Position numbers and translations under genes: made by a program | In this document: positions 31,345 through 44,555 of the stretch, piece after piece | Layout: each line of letters starts with the position of its first letter | How positions within the stretch are numbered: the stretch's first letter is position 1 | Source: Rallus limicola | Lineage: Eukaryota; Chordata; Aves; Gruiformes; Rallidae | NCBI GenBank assembly: GCA_022605955.1 | Contig: JAKCOZ010000001.1 | Coordinates: 75,584,520 to 75,648,519 of the forward strand | Length of the DNA stretch: 64,000 bases | Direction of reading: 5' to 3' | The notes under the pieces: generated by a model | Database searches by the model: none | The model's input: only the letters and a program-made list of their open reading frames with translations | What the model was told of the DNA's origin: nothing

Positions 31345-34300
31345 CTGAAGGAAGGAGGGGAAAAAAAACCATCTGTGTATCTAAAACTGATTTTTATTTT
31401 ATATCACCTCTAGCAGGAACAATGAATGCACTCCAGACTAATTTGTATTTGCCGACTTCGGGCAGCAGAGAATGAAAAAAAAAACCAACCCTGTTTATTT
31501 GTTGGCAGTACTCAAGTCCCATTTGATAACTAATGAGATTCTGAGTGTGTTGAATCAATAGAAACCTGCCATTTCTTATTGTCATACACAGTGCAGAGCC
31601 TGTATTGCTTCTTATTTCTGCAAGAAAAGTTTAGAAAGTGAAAATAAGTTGTATTTTTTTAAGTCCAACCTAAACCTATTTTTTTTTTCTCCTCCTGCCA
31701 GTACACTTACACAATAAAGCACATCTTTCAGCTAGGAGGTGCATTTAAAGACCATTTTAGTCTCAGATGCATCAACAGTTTTAGAAACTTTCACTGTTTT
31801 AAGTTGGGGAAACATTTCTGAAATTGTCTATACTGTTAAAAAGAATGAAATGAGGCCACTTTATTTCATTCTTTACTGGTAAGTGTTGGACTACAGCAAA
31901 CACTCAGCTCTTAGTTCTTCTGAATTTGTAAAAGCTTTGGAACGGGAGCTATTACCAACATAAAAGTCAGAAATAAACCCAAACCCTTTTTTTTTTTTCC
32001 TATGTTTACCACAGAGTCTTCTGTAATCACATTCATTTGTGCCAAGAAAACCTGAAATTTCATCCTTATTTGGGGCAGAAGTTTTGTACCCATTTATTTT
32101 TATAAGTGTAGATGGAGTCACCAGCTTCATAGTGCTACTAACATCCTGCCCATCACCTAGAATTTTCCTGAATGACTGATGAACTGCTCTTTGCTTTTGT
32201 CCAAACCTTTCTCCCCACAACTTCATCCTTAAGAACATCTGAATCCTTAAATTTTTTATAAATGCCTGAATCTTAATGCAGTTTCCCTTAGCTGATGAGG
32301 TTACCAATACTGCTAGTTATCATGGGACAAAAGTCAGAGAAATTTAAGGCACATCACATACAAATCTCTCACGTAACAAAAAACAAAAATGAGATATCAA
32401 GCACTGATGTTCAAAGGTAAAAAAATCATAATTCATAGACACTTCAAATCATATAAAAAGCATTACAGTATTGCAGCCCCTGCATCTTTCGGTGATGAGA
32501 GATTCTTGTCATCTTTTATAAGGCAGTGATCCCTCTAGGTCCTCTTTTCCTATGCAATTCAATGCAGACTAATACCACCTACTGGTTTTTGAAAAGCCTT
32601 TCCAGTTACACAAAACCTCTGAATATCTAAGGGTTTGTAAGTACAGAAAAATCTTAAAATAATGCGTGGTGTTTCTATCAGAAATGCCTAGACATGAAAG
32701 GGATGAGATATGAGATGTTTATCACTGGTACCCTCCAGAGGAGATTGAAATGACATTTCTTTCTGTAGTCTAGTAAAAACAAATAATTACTTTTTGGATT
32801 GGAAAGAAATACAAATTCTCGTTGCAGTGCCTGGTGAAAGGCAAACCTCAGCATATAGGGGCAGCTGTATTCTTATCCTGAACCCTCCACAAACTGAAGA
32901 AGGCTGAGAGCACATGCATATATGGCACTGGATAAACAAATTCTTCCAGATTCAAAGCAGATTAAGTTCAAGATTCCACAGGGTGTAATTCAGTGTCTTA
33001 AATGTAGATACCTTGTGCCATTTTAGCTACCCTAGGAAATCCTACTTGACCTCCAGCTGTTGCCTTGGAAGGGCATGAGTCACTCCCATGCTGATGCTGC
33101 AGATGCCCTGTGCTGTATAAACCAGCCTATGTTTAGGGTACCAAATCACATTCTGCAGTGGCCTTTTAGCTCAGTTATATGTAAACAATGTGATTTACAT
33201 AAAAAGAACACTGTCCACTTCAACATCAAGTCAGGAACAGGCACTCTGATCATTTTTTTAAACAAAAGCATTAGTGGCACAGTCCAAAAAGTCATGTGGG
33301 CAGGAATTTTAGTCTACTAAAGCAGAGTCCAGCTGAACAGCTTGCATTTCTCTTGCAGCACAGGCAGAATGAACTTGTTCACTTCTACTCTGCAAATACA
33401 AGTGCAAGTATGCCCATGAAGAGACATTACTGTGTTATCTATTTTGAACTGGCTAGGTTATGCTTAGGCTTGCACTGGAATCAGCTCCTGAGCATCTAAA
33501 TCATACCAATTCACTCACTTCGTATTAACCGTACATATTTAGGGAATCCAGAAAGGCTTCCTTTTCATGTTTGAGATGTCCCTAATCCTCTCAGATACAT
33601 TTCTGTAAAATGAAAGGCTTAGGATTTCACATACAGGAAGCAAATTAGCGAAAGCAAAATGTTTTTCTATTTTAAAAAGAGCTACTCCTTCCATAAGGCA
33701 GATCAACTCTGAAGATCCATTTTTTGATTATTGCTATGGCTGAGCATTCACAGAAAATAAGCTTATATACACAGATGATACAAAGATTCCTTGTGGACGT
33801 GAGAAAGGATTATGGGCCAGATTCAGAAAGCTTATGTGACAGGTGTACTGTGAGGATGGAGGGCATAGGGAGCCTGAATCACACGTGTTCGTTGAGCCCA
33901 GTCCCTGGGGCAACTTGAAGCAGTCATCACGAAGTCACTGGTAAAATCCATTTCCACGCCAGTTGCAGCCCAGCACACGCTCCACAGTCTGAACCCACAT
34001 GGAAGCTTTTGACAGCATGTTTGTGCTTCCTCAAGCGCCCTGCAAGGGACGCGGAGCTCCGCACTCAAAATGTGCCTGGCGACTGCGGTACAGGCAGCGC
34101 GACTTCCTTCTGCCGGCCCGCTGGGATAGGGATGCTTTTAAAAGCCTCTAGGCCGTAATTTTCAAAGTGATTTGGATTAACTGGGTCTGACTTCCTATGT
34201 TCATTTTATAAAAGCAGTCCCAAGGATGCTACAAAGGACAGCTTCTAATGTGATGACTCACTGTAGGCTTTGCTGAAATGTTTATTCAACAACTGAACAA

Positions 34301-37300
34301 ATACGTGGTTGTAATTCTGTCTTCCCAGTTTCCTGGCCCACACATCTTTGCTCTGGCGTTGCGAGAACTGAACAGAGATAGGAAAGCCTGCCACTTCTGA
34401 GGTTGCAGGGTGGAGAAATGCTCAAGACCCTAATGAAATTTTCATGTTAGGACAGGATGCCTAGCTGTGATAGAGGAAGAAGAAATTGCAACGATTTAAA
34501 ACTCAAGGCTGGCAAGTAAGGAAATACGTGAAGCTTTTTTCCTCTAACAATTTTCACAGGGTTCTGCAAGACAGAACTCAATATAAAAGCCTGGCTTTAT
34601 GCCAGGCCTATGCAGAGGATCTTGCTCCTAACAACAAGGAGACTCACTCTTCAGCCTTCTGTGGTTTGGGACAAGCACCCTTGTTCTCAGCAAGGCCAGG
34701 GTCACTCAGATACACTGTCCAAAGGTCACTTTCTGGGAAATAGCACAACAGAGCTGGAAACAGAAGGATGCTGCCCTGAAATTAGTAAAGAAGCAAATTA
34801 GGCTGCCCCTGCTTAGCAGCAAAAGGTCCAAGTCATGTTCTGGCGTGCCCTGAAAGATGCCCCCCAACTTCCTTCTGCAAGCAGCTTCCTCTCTTCCTTT
34901 CTGCACATACCCACCCAGTGCCTCCAAGGTGACCGCAACCCCATTTTCTTGCACTCACAGCTGTGGAAGCATGTGTATGTTTCTTCTGGGTAGAGAAATG
35001 CAAGTGTGCTGGAGAGATTTTTTTTTGCCACAGGGCAGAAGGGAAGGTGGGGTTGAATCAGGATGAGTTGGCTGCAGTGTCGGAGAAGGAGAAACAGACC
35101 TAAAGCCAGCTGCTATGCAGAAAAGGGAAATTTAAAAAAAAAAAAAAAAAAAAAGGATGGGGAAAAAAAAAAGTAAGGAAAGAAAGGAATGAGATTGCAT
35201 GGATCTCGGTACTGAAACAGGTGAGCCTGTCTCATTCTCCTTCTTTGGTGTGGGGACAGAGGGAAGCTGGTGCTCTAAAGACCTTGCAGCAGAGCACAGT
35301 CTGCTCTCTGAGTTGGATTTGGCAGCCGAATGAAAGAGTGATGCTGCTCAGACAACTCTGCTGCTTGAACATCTGTTCCTTGTCTCCTTCAGAAAAGGGA
35401 GCCGGGTGGACCAGAGAGTAATTCTTGACAGGACGAACTAGCTTGCACGTAGCCTGTTAAACCATGCTGCTGCAAAAGAAATGCAAGAAAAAGCCAGGAT
35501 TTCTAGTATCTTATTGCAGGTTTTGGCTCCTACCTGCAATGAAAATGCAAGGTACAGTTTGACCGGGTTGTTTTCACATGGTGTCAGAGGAGTGACCCAG
35601 GGTAATTCATTTCCAAGTGATGTTTGGTATTTATTACACAAAAGCTGTGCCTACCGGCACACTCACTGTACAGTCTTTGCTTAATATGTTTTACATTCAG
35701 AGACACACCATGAAAATGAGGTGCCTTAGGGTTTTAAGCTGAGGCCTTTCCTTTTGTTGGTCAATCATTGGTAAACTTGACTGAGAGTCAATATGCTTTG
35801 TTGTGAGGCCATATTTTATGCTTGTTTTCTGTTTTACTAAGCTGAAGGCAGGACAAGTCACAGAAGAAGAGAATATTAGTACCAGCAATAAGTGATTTAA
35901 AATGATTCTCCACAACCCTTAGTATCAAAGATTAGAACACGAACACACTTCTCTACCACTGCACAGCTTCGATGTCCAAGGTTGCCATCCACCTTGATTT
36001 TCACTAGACATCCTGCAACATTCCTAACCTGTCCTTTCTGCTTTTTTGTTCCATGGAGCACAGGGACACACCTGGAGCATCTAACAGATTTCATTTGTGA
36101 CTCCTCTAAGGAAACATTTTACTGTTTGTGTACAAACAGGAGAGAAAGTAACAGGTGGTTTCCAGTGGGGTTGTGTTTGGGGTTTTTGCAGCTTCTTAAA
36201 TCCCACTGAAAGTTACTTGCAGGCACAAGGATGAAAGACGAAAAAGACATGCAGCCAAAGGTTAGTACCTCAATGTAAGTATCTCTATGATGGTCCACGA
36301 CTGCTGCTATTAATTACTCACTTTCAAGTAAAATCTTTCTTAGTTTATCTCCCCACAATTACACTAGACAAGGTTTTTACTTCTTTTCCAGTGATAACAG
36401 GGAAAATACCTTGGATGGAAATATCAACATATCAAGTACTGAATAAACACTGTGAACTCCAACAAATTCCAGAATTTAACAAGTACCTGTCATCCTCCAT
36501 CCTCCAGGCCTGCAAGTCCCCTAACTCCCCTGCAGAGTACAGCCAAGTCTGTGAGACCCATCTTTTTTTCACTTGCTAGCACTACACTCTTCAGATACAG
36601 CTCAAGCCTAAGGCAGCAGAGGCCAAGCTGGCAAGTATGACCGTGGCTTTTCTGATCAGTTTGCCAGTGCCCAGGATGGATGACTGAACTTGCTGAATCT
36701 CCCAGGGACGTGTCTGTGGGATGGCAGCTATCGCTTCAGAGAACAGAAAGGAACACTGGCACCATTTACAATGTAATCTCCATTTCCAGCCTTCTTTACC
36801 AGAAAGAAAAATTTAATTTCATTTACCTTGCTGGAAAGCCCTAAGATGGCTCTGTCCTCATGATCCTTTTCTATTCAAGACAACCATGCTAGCTCTCTCT
36901 GTCAACTTCCTTTAAAAAACAGCTTCAGGGTAATAACCCCCCTTTTTAAACTGACCCCAGATTCTAAGAAGGTGTCATTTATGTCCTACAAGTCAGAAAG
37001 GAATATGGAAAACAACAGCACCATTCTATGTAGACCTATTAGGGTACAGCAATCAACAATGTAACAGACATAAAAACAACTGAGAAACACAAAATGCCTG
37101 ACTCATTGAGAACACTACCATCTCTGCAGGGGAGAATGGATAAGAAAGGCAATTAGGCAGAAGAGTTAATGTACAACAAAGATGGAAGGGACACAGCAGT
37201 TCACCCAAGTGACTGCAGCACCACTACACAAAAACATGGTGTGAGGTCACCCACTTGGCTGGAAGGACCAAGACCGAACCCCCTTTAACTCTCCCTTTCT

Positions 37301-40300
37301 CTGACCAAGTAGAAGGCCAGCAGAAAGGGAGAAGCACAAAAGGGCTGGCAGAGCTCTGCCTGGTCTCTGATCTTTCTTCTTTCTATTCTAGAAATTGACA
37401 AGAACGGAAGTTTACATTTCTCGAGCAGACTGAGTGAAGCACAGTACAATATTTTCTCTGAATCTTTCTAACCACTTAAGTCTCCAGGATGGAAGAGCAG
37501 CAGCTGTTCAGTAGCTTGCAGCACCTGCCTGCTTTTGGCTCTTCACACCTCTCATATAAGAAACCTTCAGTCAGTTTCACCTGCTGCTGTGCACGTAATA
37601 GAGCTGCTTTTACAGACTCATTTTTCAAAGCATTACCCAGGAATGGAAAGTAACTCCACTTCCACTGAAATTTTGTTTTAAAAGGCCATGTGATACATTT
37701 TCTTTTGGTTTTTTTCAGGTGATTTTTTTTTTTAAATAACTTAACCTTGAACAGATGTCTGACACATTCATTGGTGTCCCTTAGACAACAACAACAAAAA
37801 AAAAGGTTGCAGTCTTACTATGTGTATGCTGGTTAGACTTCAGAAACACGACACTGTTCTGAGAGCCAAGAGACTAGTTGCCATTATTCACCAGTCTTCT
37901 CTCAAAGATCTTTATGAACAAGGCAGTGCAATTTGCATCCAGGCTAATGACTCGATCCAGCAGGTTCAGCCCACCCAGCTCGCCCCACTCCCACAGGATG
38001 CCCTCACTGCTGAACGAACATCCTGATGGCTCACAAAAATCAACAGATCGGTGGAAACCAAGGCTATGCAATGCCATGCAAGGACATTGCCAAGCCCTGC
38101 TAAAGTTGCCTGGCAAGTGTTAGTAAGGCTGACAGTGACCTAAGCTCCAGTTTACAACTATAGATCTAACTGCTCTTGACTAGTAATAGAAAAAGTAGCA
38201 CCATCTCAGTAAAGAGAACCAACAAGAATGATTAACTTTGCCCTCCAAAACCGTATTTCAAATAAATACATTTTAAAAGGCAGCTTAACAGATGTGTTGC
38301 ATTTAATATCTCAGTGAAGAATATCAGTAAGGCAGTATTACTTTTTTTCATTCAGTAAGAAAGACAGCATTCAAATCAGGCATTAATTTTGAAAAGTCCA
38401 TTTTTGCCAGTACGTTCCTCACATGACTATGTAAGCCCCTGTCTGCACTCGTATCAAAATTGGGGATTTTTTCCTCAGTACAAATACCACAATGTTGTCA
38501 GAATTTTATGCAATATATTATTTAACACCAGAATCAGCAAACCTGAAAGCTACAAACCACCTCTCTTTGTAATAGCTTAGAGTAAATTGGTGGCACAGGA
38601 ACTGAAATGTGCCATTCATTCCAGACATAACAGAAATTGTTGCGTTCTTCCCAGTGGGTGACAGCATTGGAAGCTTGCAATGAATGGGATTACATGGGAT
38701 AATCACAACAAAAATAAGCAGACCCAATGGCTTTAATGGGATGATGTCCAAAGATGCCAGCAATTAATTGGATACAGGAGGTGACTAAGCTACTCTATAT
38801 TTAAACCACGTAAATAAAATGCAAAATTAATCCAGGTTCAAGTAGTCCACTCAAGCCAACAGAGTTACTAAGCTTTGCACTGTATCTGAATTTAGGCCCC
38901 AGTTATCACAGTGATACACTGAGGAGAATCTCAAAATGTTTTTTCTTCATCCGCCTATTGTTTGGGTAGCTCATGTCTAACAAAATGGCTTTGGATAGCT
39001 TCTGTACCTTCCCATTAGCTTCACAGCTGGAACAAAAAATACCTCACGACACTATAAAACACAATGTGTGACACAGAATGGATTCTGTATGGTTCTGCAT
39101 GCACTGGGTGATCCAGATTAACATGAAACTACAGAATTAAACCTGAGTTACAGTGCAACACTGTGGTTAACTTCAGTAAAAATGCTGTGTGCACTTTTTG
39201 GTTTTTTTTTGTTGTGGTTTTACTTTTCTTACATACTAATATAGAAGTAGCTTCAGGGAGGAAACTAAAATTGTCTTTCTACAAGGTCATTATGGCCTTT
39301 GGCTGCTCCTATTTGGAGCAGTTCTCCATTTTATTTCTATGTTCTGAGCCAGATCTGAACTCTATCATGCTAGAATTTGCAGATTATCATTCTTAGGAAT
39401 CGACCTGGGTATGGCGAGGGAGGCGTTTGTTTTTTGTGTTGGGGGAAATAGGAAAAGAGAGTGATATTGTTCTGCAAATTTGTCATTCAAAAGACTTTAT
39501 TTTGCAGAGCAGTGGATCTTGAGATGGGCTCTTAATTCTTCTATTTGCTCTGCACTTAGTTACAAGAATTTGCTTTATTTAACAATGTCTATTACCAAAG
39601 ATGTTATTTTTCAAGTAGAGTCTCAGATTTTTACAGGCAAGGTGTTGAGATGCCAACAGCAGGGGAAAGAGAGATGAGATTTGATACGTTCCAAATACAC
39701 ATGGAATTAATGGTTCTTTTAAAGCAGCATCACTTCTACCTCTCTGGAAGAACCTGTCTGTGGATCCGTTTTGTTTTTAGCACACATCAGAAGAACTAGG
39801 ATCCTGATCTCACATCACTTCCTGACCTGTCTGTCTCTTCCAGACATTTCTGCTCTAGGTAGTGGTCCTGCTTAGCATCTTTTCCCAATATCTAACAAAG
39901 GAATCTCTTTGCAGATCACTGCCTACACAGGAATAAGGAGGTATAATGAGCTTTCAGCAGGTACCGTTTCATGCGTTTCAGCTGTGATAGTACCTCAGTG
40001 TAATTACAAGATTGCAAAACTTTTTGGTTTAATATTCCTCTCACATTCAACATGCTACACTTTCTGTAAGATGATGTTTTTTTCTAGCAATTTGCTATGT
40101 AACATCTCATTAGAGAAGACTACTGAAGAGTACAGCTTCAGCAATAGGAGCAATGCTGCACAACAACAAAGGATGCGTGGATCAGCTCGTCAGATCACAG
40201 CAACCTGTTGCCTCAGCTCATGTTTGTGTGTGACTTTGTCAAAAGAATAACTTTGAGAGAACCTATGTAGCTCAAATAAAGTGGTAGCATGAAGACATAT

Positions 40301-43300
40301 GGCCCTTTACACTTCAAAAACAACTATCAAAATTAATTTGTTTTTAGGGAACAGAAGACATAGAATCAGTCTTCTTAACAGTGGAGTCTCCAGAGTGCCA
40401 ATAACACTTTTTCATCCTGCCATGATTCTGACTCTTCCAAGGGAGAAATCTCTGACTGCAGCTCTCCTTATGCAAAATGCTACTCTGCAGTTTTCATCTA
40501 ACAAGATGGTACCTACTATGCTTTCCTTGAATTAAAGCAGAGGAGATGATGAGGGATGGCTCTCATCAGCTCTCTCCTGTCTGTGGCAGGACAGAAGAAC
40601 AAGCATTTACATTTTAAGGAAGAGTGTCTCTGTAATCTTCATACCCCTCTTTTCTAGGTCTGTTCTTTCATCCTCTCTGGTTTTATTTCGCTTCCTCTTT
40701 TCTTGCTTTCTATTCATTTTTTGCTCCCCCTTACATATAACAATAGTATCTTTTGCAAGGGTAAGAGAGGAGAGGAGCGCAGAGAAGGAGATATCTTTGG
40801 ATTCTAGCTTGTTAAATACTGGTCTGGTTCTGATCTTCCTTCTGTTTCACCACTTTATTGCCATCAAATATTGGCTTTGTAAAAAGAGAAGTGGGAATTT
40901 GAAGTTAAGCCCATGTACCAGGGAAAGCTTGCTGCAAGATATTAGTAAGAGAAAACTCTTCTTTTTCAGTTGGCCCAAGGGTATTTTCCTAGTCGACAGC
41001 TTGGCCTAGTTACCATGGAAAACAGAAGAGCTGGAGGACAGGCACAGTAGGAAAGCGAGACATAGACCTATGTGAAATTAGGTTGGCTTATTCTCTCTCA
41101 TTTCAGGCAGCTTGTTGCTCTTTCAATGCTGGGCAATAGACATTAAGTTTCATCTTGGTTTACAGGTCCATCTGCTGAGACATGTTAAACTGTAAGACCA
41201 GATCTGAATAAGCTTGAATAATCTAAATTCCCTTTTAATGAACCCCTAACCAAGAAGGGATTATTTCTTGAGCTTTTATCAAGGAAAACTTACATGACTC
41301 TTTTCAGATCAAACTGTATAGTCTTAGGGTTAAAATTCACAGATTTTAATGACAGAAGAATTTAAGGCAGATACAAGAATAAAAATCCATCTTGAATTCC
41401 TGCTTTTACTTGCTGGATGACCTTGGCAAATTTCTTTAATTTTTCTATTATTTTGTTTTCCTTTTCAAAAGTGGAAAGGATTATTTACCTTCTCATAGGA
41501 CATTGTGTGTTGTTTGTAAGCTGCTCTTATGCTACAGAGGTAAATGCCATGGCAAATAGGTCTGTTTAATAACACTGCCACCTCTTTCCCATGTGGTACT
41601 CACATAGCCAGCATTTTTCAATCAGATGGAAGAAAATAGCAGCCCCAGGGCATTTTTTTTTTTTTTTTTGCTCATGAGAAAAACAGAATTAAGATTTAGT
41701 TGTTCTGATGAAAAGTTCAGCTCTAGTTCCAAGATTCACAATCACATTTGTTGGAAGTAGTATTGCAGTAAGCAGATGTCATATTTCCATACGTACTGAG
41801 TCAGGTAGAGTGGAGCGTGCTCTCCAGGGGCAGCTACTGCACTGACAGAATAAATATAGATCAGCCATCTGACACAAAATGCCACTGGGACTTTGAAACT
41901 CACTGGCTCTGCTATAGGTATATTTCTTGCACTCAGAGCACTGTTCTTATGCTCAATGCACGTGACGGTGCAGCTAGATAGTGGGCTGAGAGGCAGAAAT
42001 CACCACCTTCCTCCCCTCTCCCACCACACACGCACTCGCTCACATTCCATCAGGTGAACAGCCCCGAGTCAACTGCATTTCTCCTTGGATGTGCATGTAC
42101 ACTGCTGAAGGAGCAAAATGCAAAACAAAATTAATACGGATAAGGGCCGTATTATTTCTTCTAGAAAAGCAGTGGCGGGACTCATGGGGTGGGAGCCATG
42201 GGCGAGCCTTGCAGAGCCAGGGAAATTACTGTTTAAACCTCCTTCAAACTGCCATTTATAAACCTCCCAATGATAAATGAGGGCAACAGCTGGAGACTGC
42301 GTATGTCAGCTTTAAACTGATGCAAAAAATTACATTAAAATGGGATGTTATTTAAGTGACTTTCCATTTTCATACCATGACCAAGCAATGTACTCCTGAG
42401 TGACACACAGTGCAAAGCACTGACAATTGCAAGAAGATTTGTCACAATGGCTCCTTAAATTCATTCAGCAAACTGCCCTATCAACAAAAACACACACACG
42501 TGAGATCTATGGGTTATGCAAGTCGCTCGGAAGCTGGCTAAGCTGTGCCTATTAGAAGAGATTAATTAATAAAAGTGGTTCTCCTGATAGAAATCATCAC
42601 ACACAAAGGAATGACATTGCAGAGAAGGTTAAGTAGAAGAATAAATACTGATTTCTAATACCAGACTCTACAAAGGAAATGCTACAGGTCAAAGTAGAAA
42701 TTAGCTGAGCTAGGTAAGCAGAATTTTATCAGCCATCATTATGCCAATCCCTAAGAAGAGTGGAAACCTTGCATGATGTCTGACCTCCTCTGTGCCCAGT
42801 GCTCACAGGATAATTATTGTAGGTGGCAATGCCCTCTTTCCCAGAAAGAACCCCAATTCCCCTGCTGAAGTGCAAACAAAACCTTCTCTCAGCTAAAAAT
42901 GTACAATGTGCTACAGCACTCGCAATGAGGGACTGTGCTTTAAATTAATCCACACTTATGGATTTGGCTTTGGAAATCCCTGTTCAATCCCTTCTGCATT
43001 AGCCAAGATGGCAGCTGCCACACTAAAGCTAATAAGCTTGATTAATATCAATTCAGTAAATTAATATTTTTTTCCCCAGACATCAGATAACTTTGTAGTA
43101 ATCCAGACATTTATACCCATTTTATACCAGCTGACGTAACACAATTTCTCATTTAACGCTAATTGAAAAATACTGGTTTCTTATTCCAAGAAGCATTTGC
43201 TGTCATGTATAACCTATGGCTTTTTATATAGCATTATCAAATTTTGTGTTTTCTGCCTAGCTGCAGAGTTTTAATACCTAAGCATACAACTGGTGATGTG

Positions 43301-44290
43301 GGCAGAATGGAACAATCAGGTAATTTCTCCTAAAGGTTTTCATTTTATTGTATTTTCCATTATATGTTTGTAACATTTCTGATTGAAACAAATGAATAAA
43401 AGTATAGGAAAAACATTAAGCATTCTTGAACTTATCCCCTTCTGCTCCCCAGTTATTTTATTTTATCTTTTCTTTTCTATACTAAATAATTTTGGGTTTA
43501 TTCAGTTTGCCTTCAGGCTTTCTTTCTTCAGATGCTCCAGAAGAAAGCGCACATCCCTAGTGCTGAACCACTTGTTCTTGTTTTAATGTAAAGATAAAAT
43601 CTCTCTGGCTACAATCGACTGTCGGCACTTATAGATGAAATAACTGACAAGAGGAAGAAGGAAGTATATTTCATTACACTTCTGGGTGAAAGATAGCATT
43701 AACATTTGTGCCATGGAGTGTCAATGTTGTCATTGCTGATGTCAAGTGGAATTCCTTGGGGTTTAACATATCATTTGACCATTCTTGTCTGTCTGGGATG
43801 CTATCCTGTATTTTTCACCATGATTACCACCTTTCAAGCTTTAACATGACCTGTCTGGAACACCACAGAAAGTTACTGATTAAGGTCTCCATCCAACAGA
43901 TGATACCTCTTACCAAGTTGCTTATTTAGAAAACATGTAATTCTCAATACTTCCTATGATGAGTGCACCCTTTCTGCATGACATTATCTAAAGCCCTGAT
44001 GGCTGAAGAATTGAAGGATCATAGAAACTAAATCAGGAAAAAAGCCAAAACAGTTACAGAATTAATTTATAGCTTTCAGAAATACATAAGAGCTGACATC
44101 AGGATGGACCTCAGGAGGACCTCTGGTCTGTTCCCTGATCAAAGCAAAGCTAGCTCTGATATTGGAGCAGGTTGTTCAGATAGCTTGGTCTCAGCAGCAA
44201 GTTGGGAGAGTTCCTGAGACAGGGGAAAGAACAAGGGTGAAATCTGATATTATGATGATGAGTCCCCTGAACAGGAGGTGGTTTTGAAAG
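31345..44290 (-). other. PIK3C2G long intron, 3' half
   Basis: Part of a 27,146-bp intron. I found no coding exon on either strand. It includes an intron frame of 138 codons at 31891-32307 (-) without recognisable homology, a CpG cluster at 34025-34125, a 21-A run at 35134-35154, a T run near 41655-41670, and an AT-rich stretch rich in taatta-type motifs at about 42060-43200. No intact repeat element was recognised. Confidence 0.75.
35134..35154 (+). repeat. Poly(A) run of 21 bases
   Basis: Uninterrupted A homopolymer followed by a second A-rich block at about 35161-35172. No retrotransposed gene or LINE is visible immediately upstream, so it is taken as a simple repeat. Confidence 0.9.
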
Positions 44291-44555
44291 ATCACAGAAT
44301 TGTAGGGGTTGGAAGGGGCCTCAAGAGATCATCAGGTCCATCACCCTGCCAAAGCAGGTTCCCTAGGACAGATCACACAGGTAGGTGTCCAGACAGGTCT
44401 TGAATATCTCCAGAGAAGGAGACTCCACCACCTCCCTGGGCAGCCTGTCCCAGTCTCTGTCACCCTCACTGTGTAAAAGTTCATCCGGATGTTGGTGGGG
44501 AACTTCCTGTGCTCCAGCTTGCAGCCATTGCCCCTTGTCCTGTCTCCATAGACCA
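44291..44555 (-). mobile_element. CR1 LINE, 3' end fragment, minus strand
   Basis: On the minus strand this reads gacaggacaaggggcaatgg, then a stretch with gtgagggtgacagaga and caggctgcccagggaggtgg, then ctctggagatattcaagacc, and ends ccttccaacccctacaattc, all standard CR1 3' sequence. The open frames on both strands here are chance products of the repeat. It lies in the 27-kb PIK3C2G intron, in the same orientation as the gene. A single cacagaat at the end stands in for the usual octamer tail. Confidence 0.93.

Noticed and set aside
31891..32307. A 138-codon open frame on the minus strand inside the long PIK3C2G intron
   Set aside because: No domain, low-complexity lysine stretch, no splice or promoter context; length is not exceptional for AT-rich DNA of this size.
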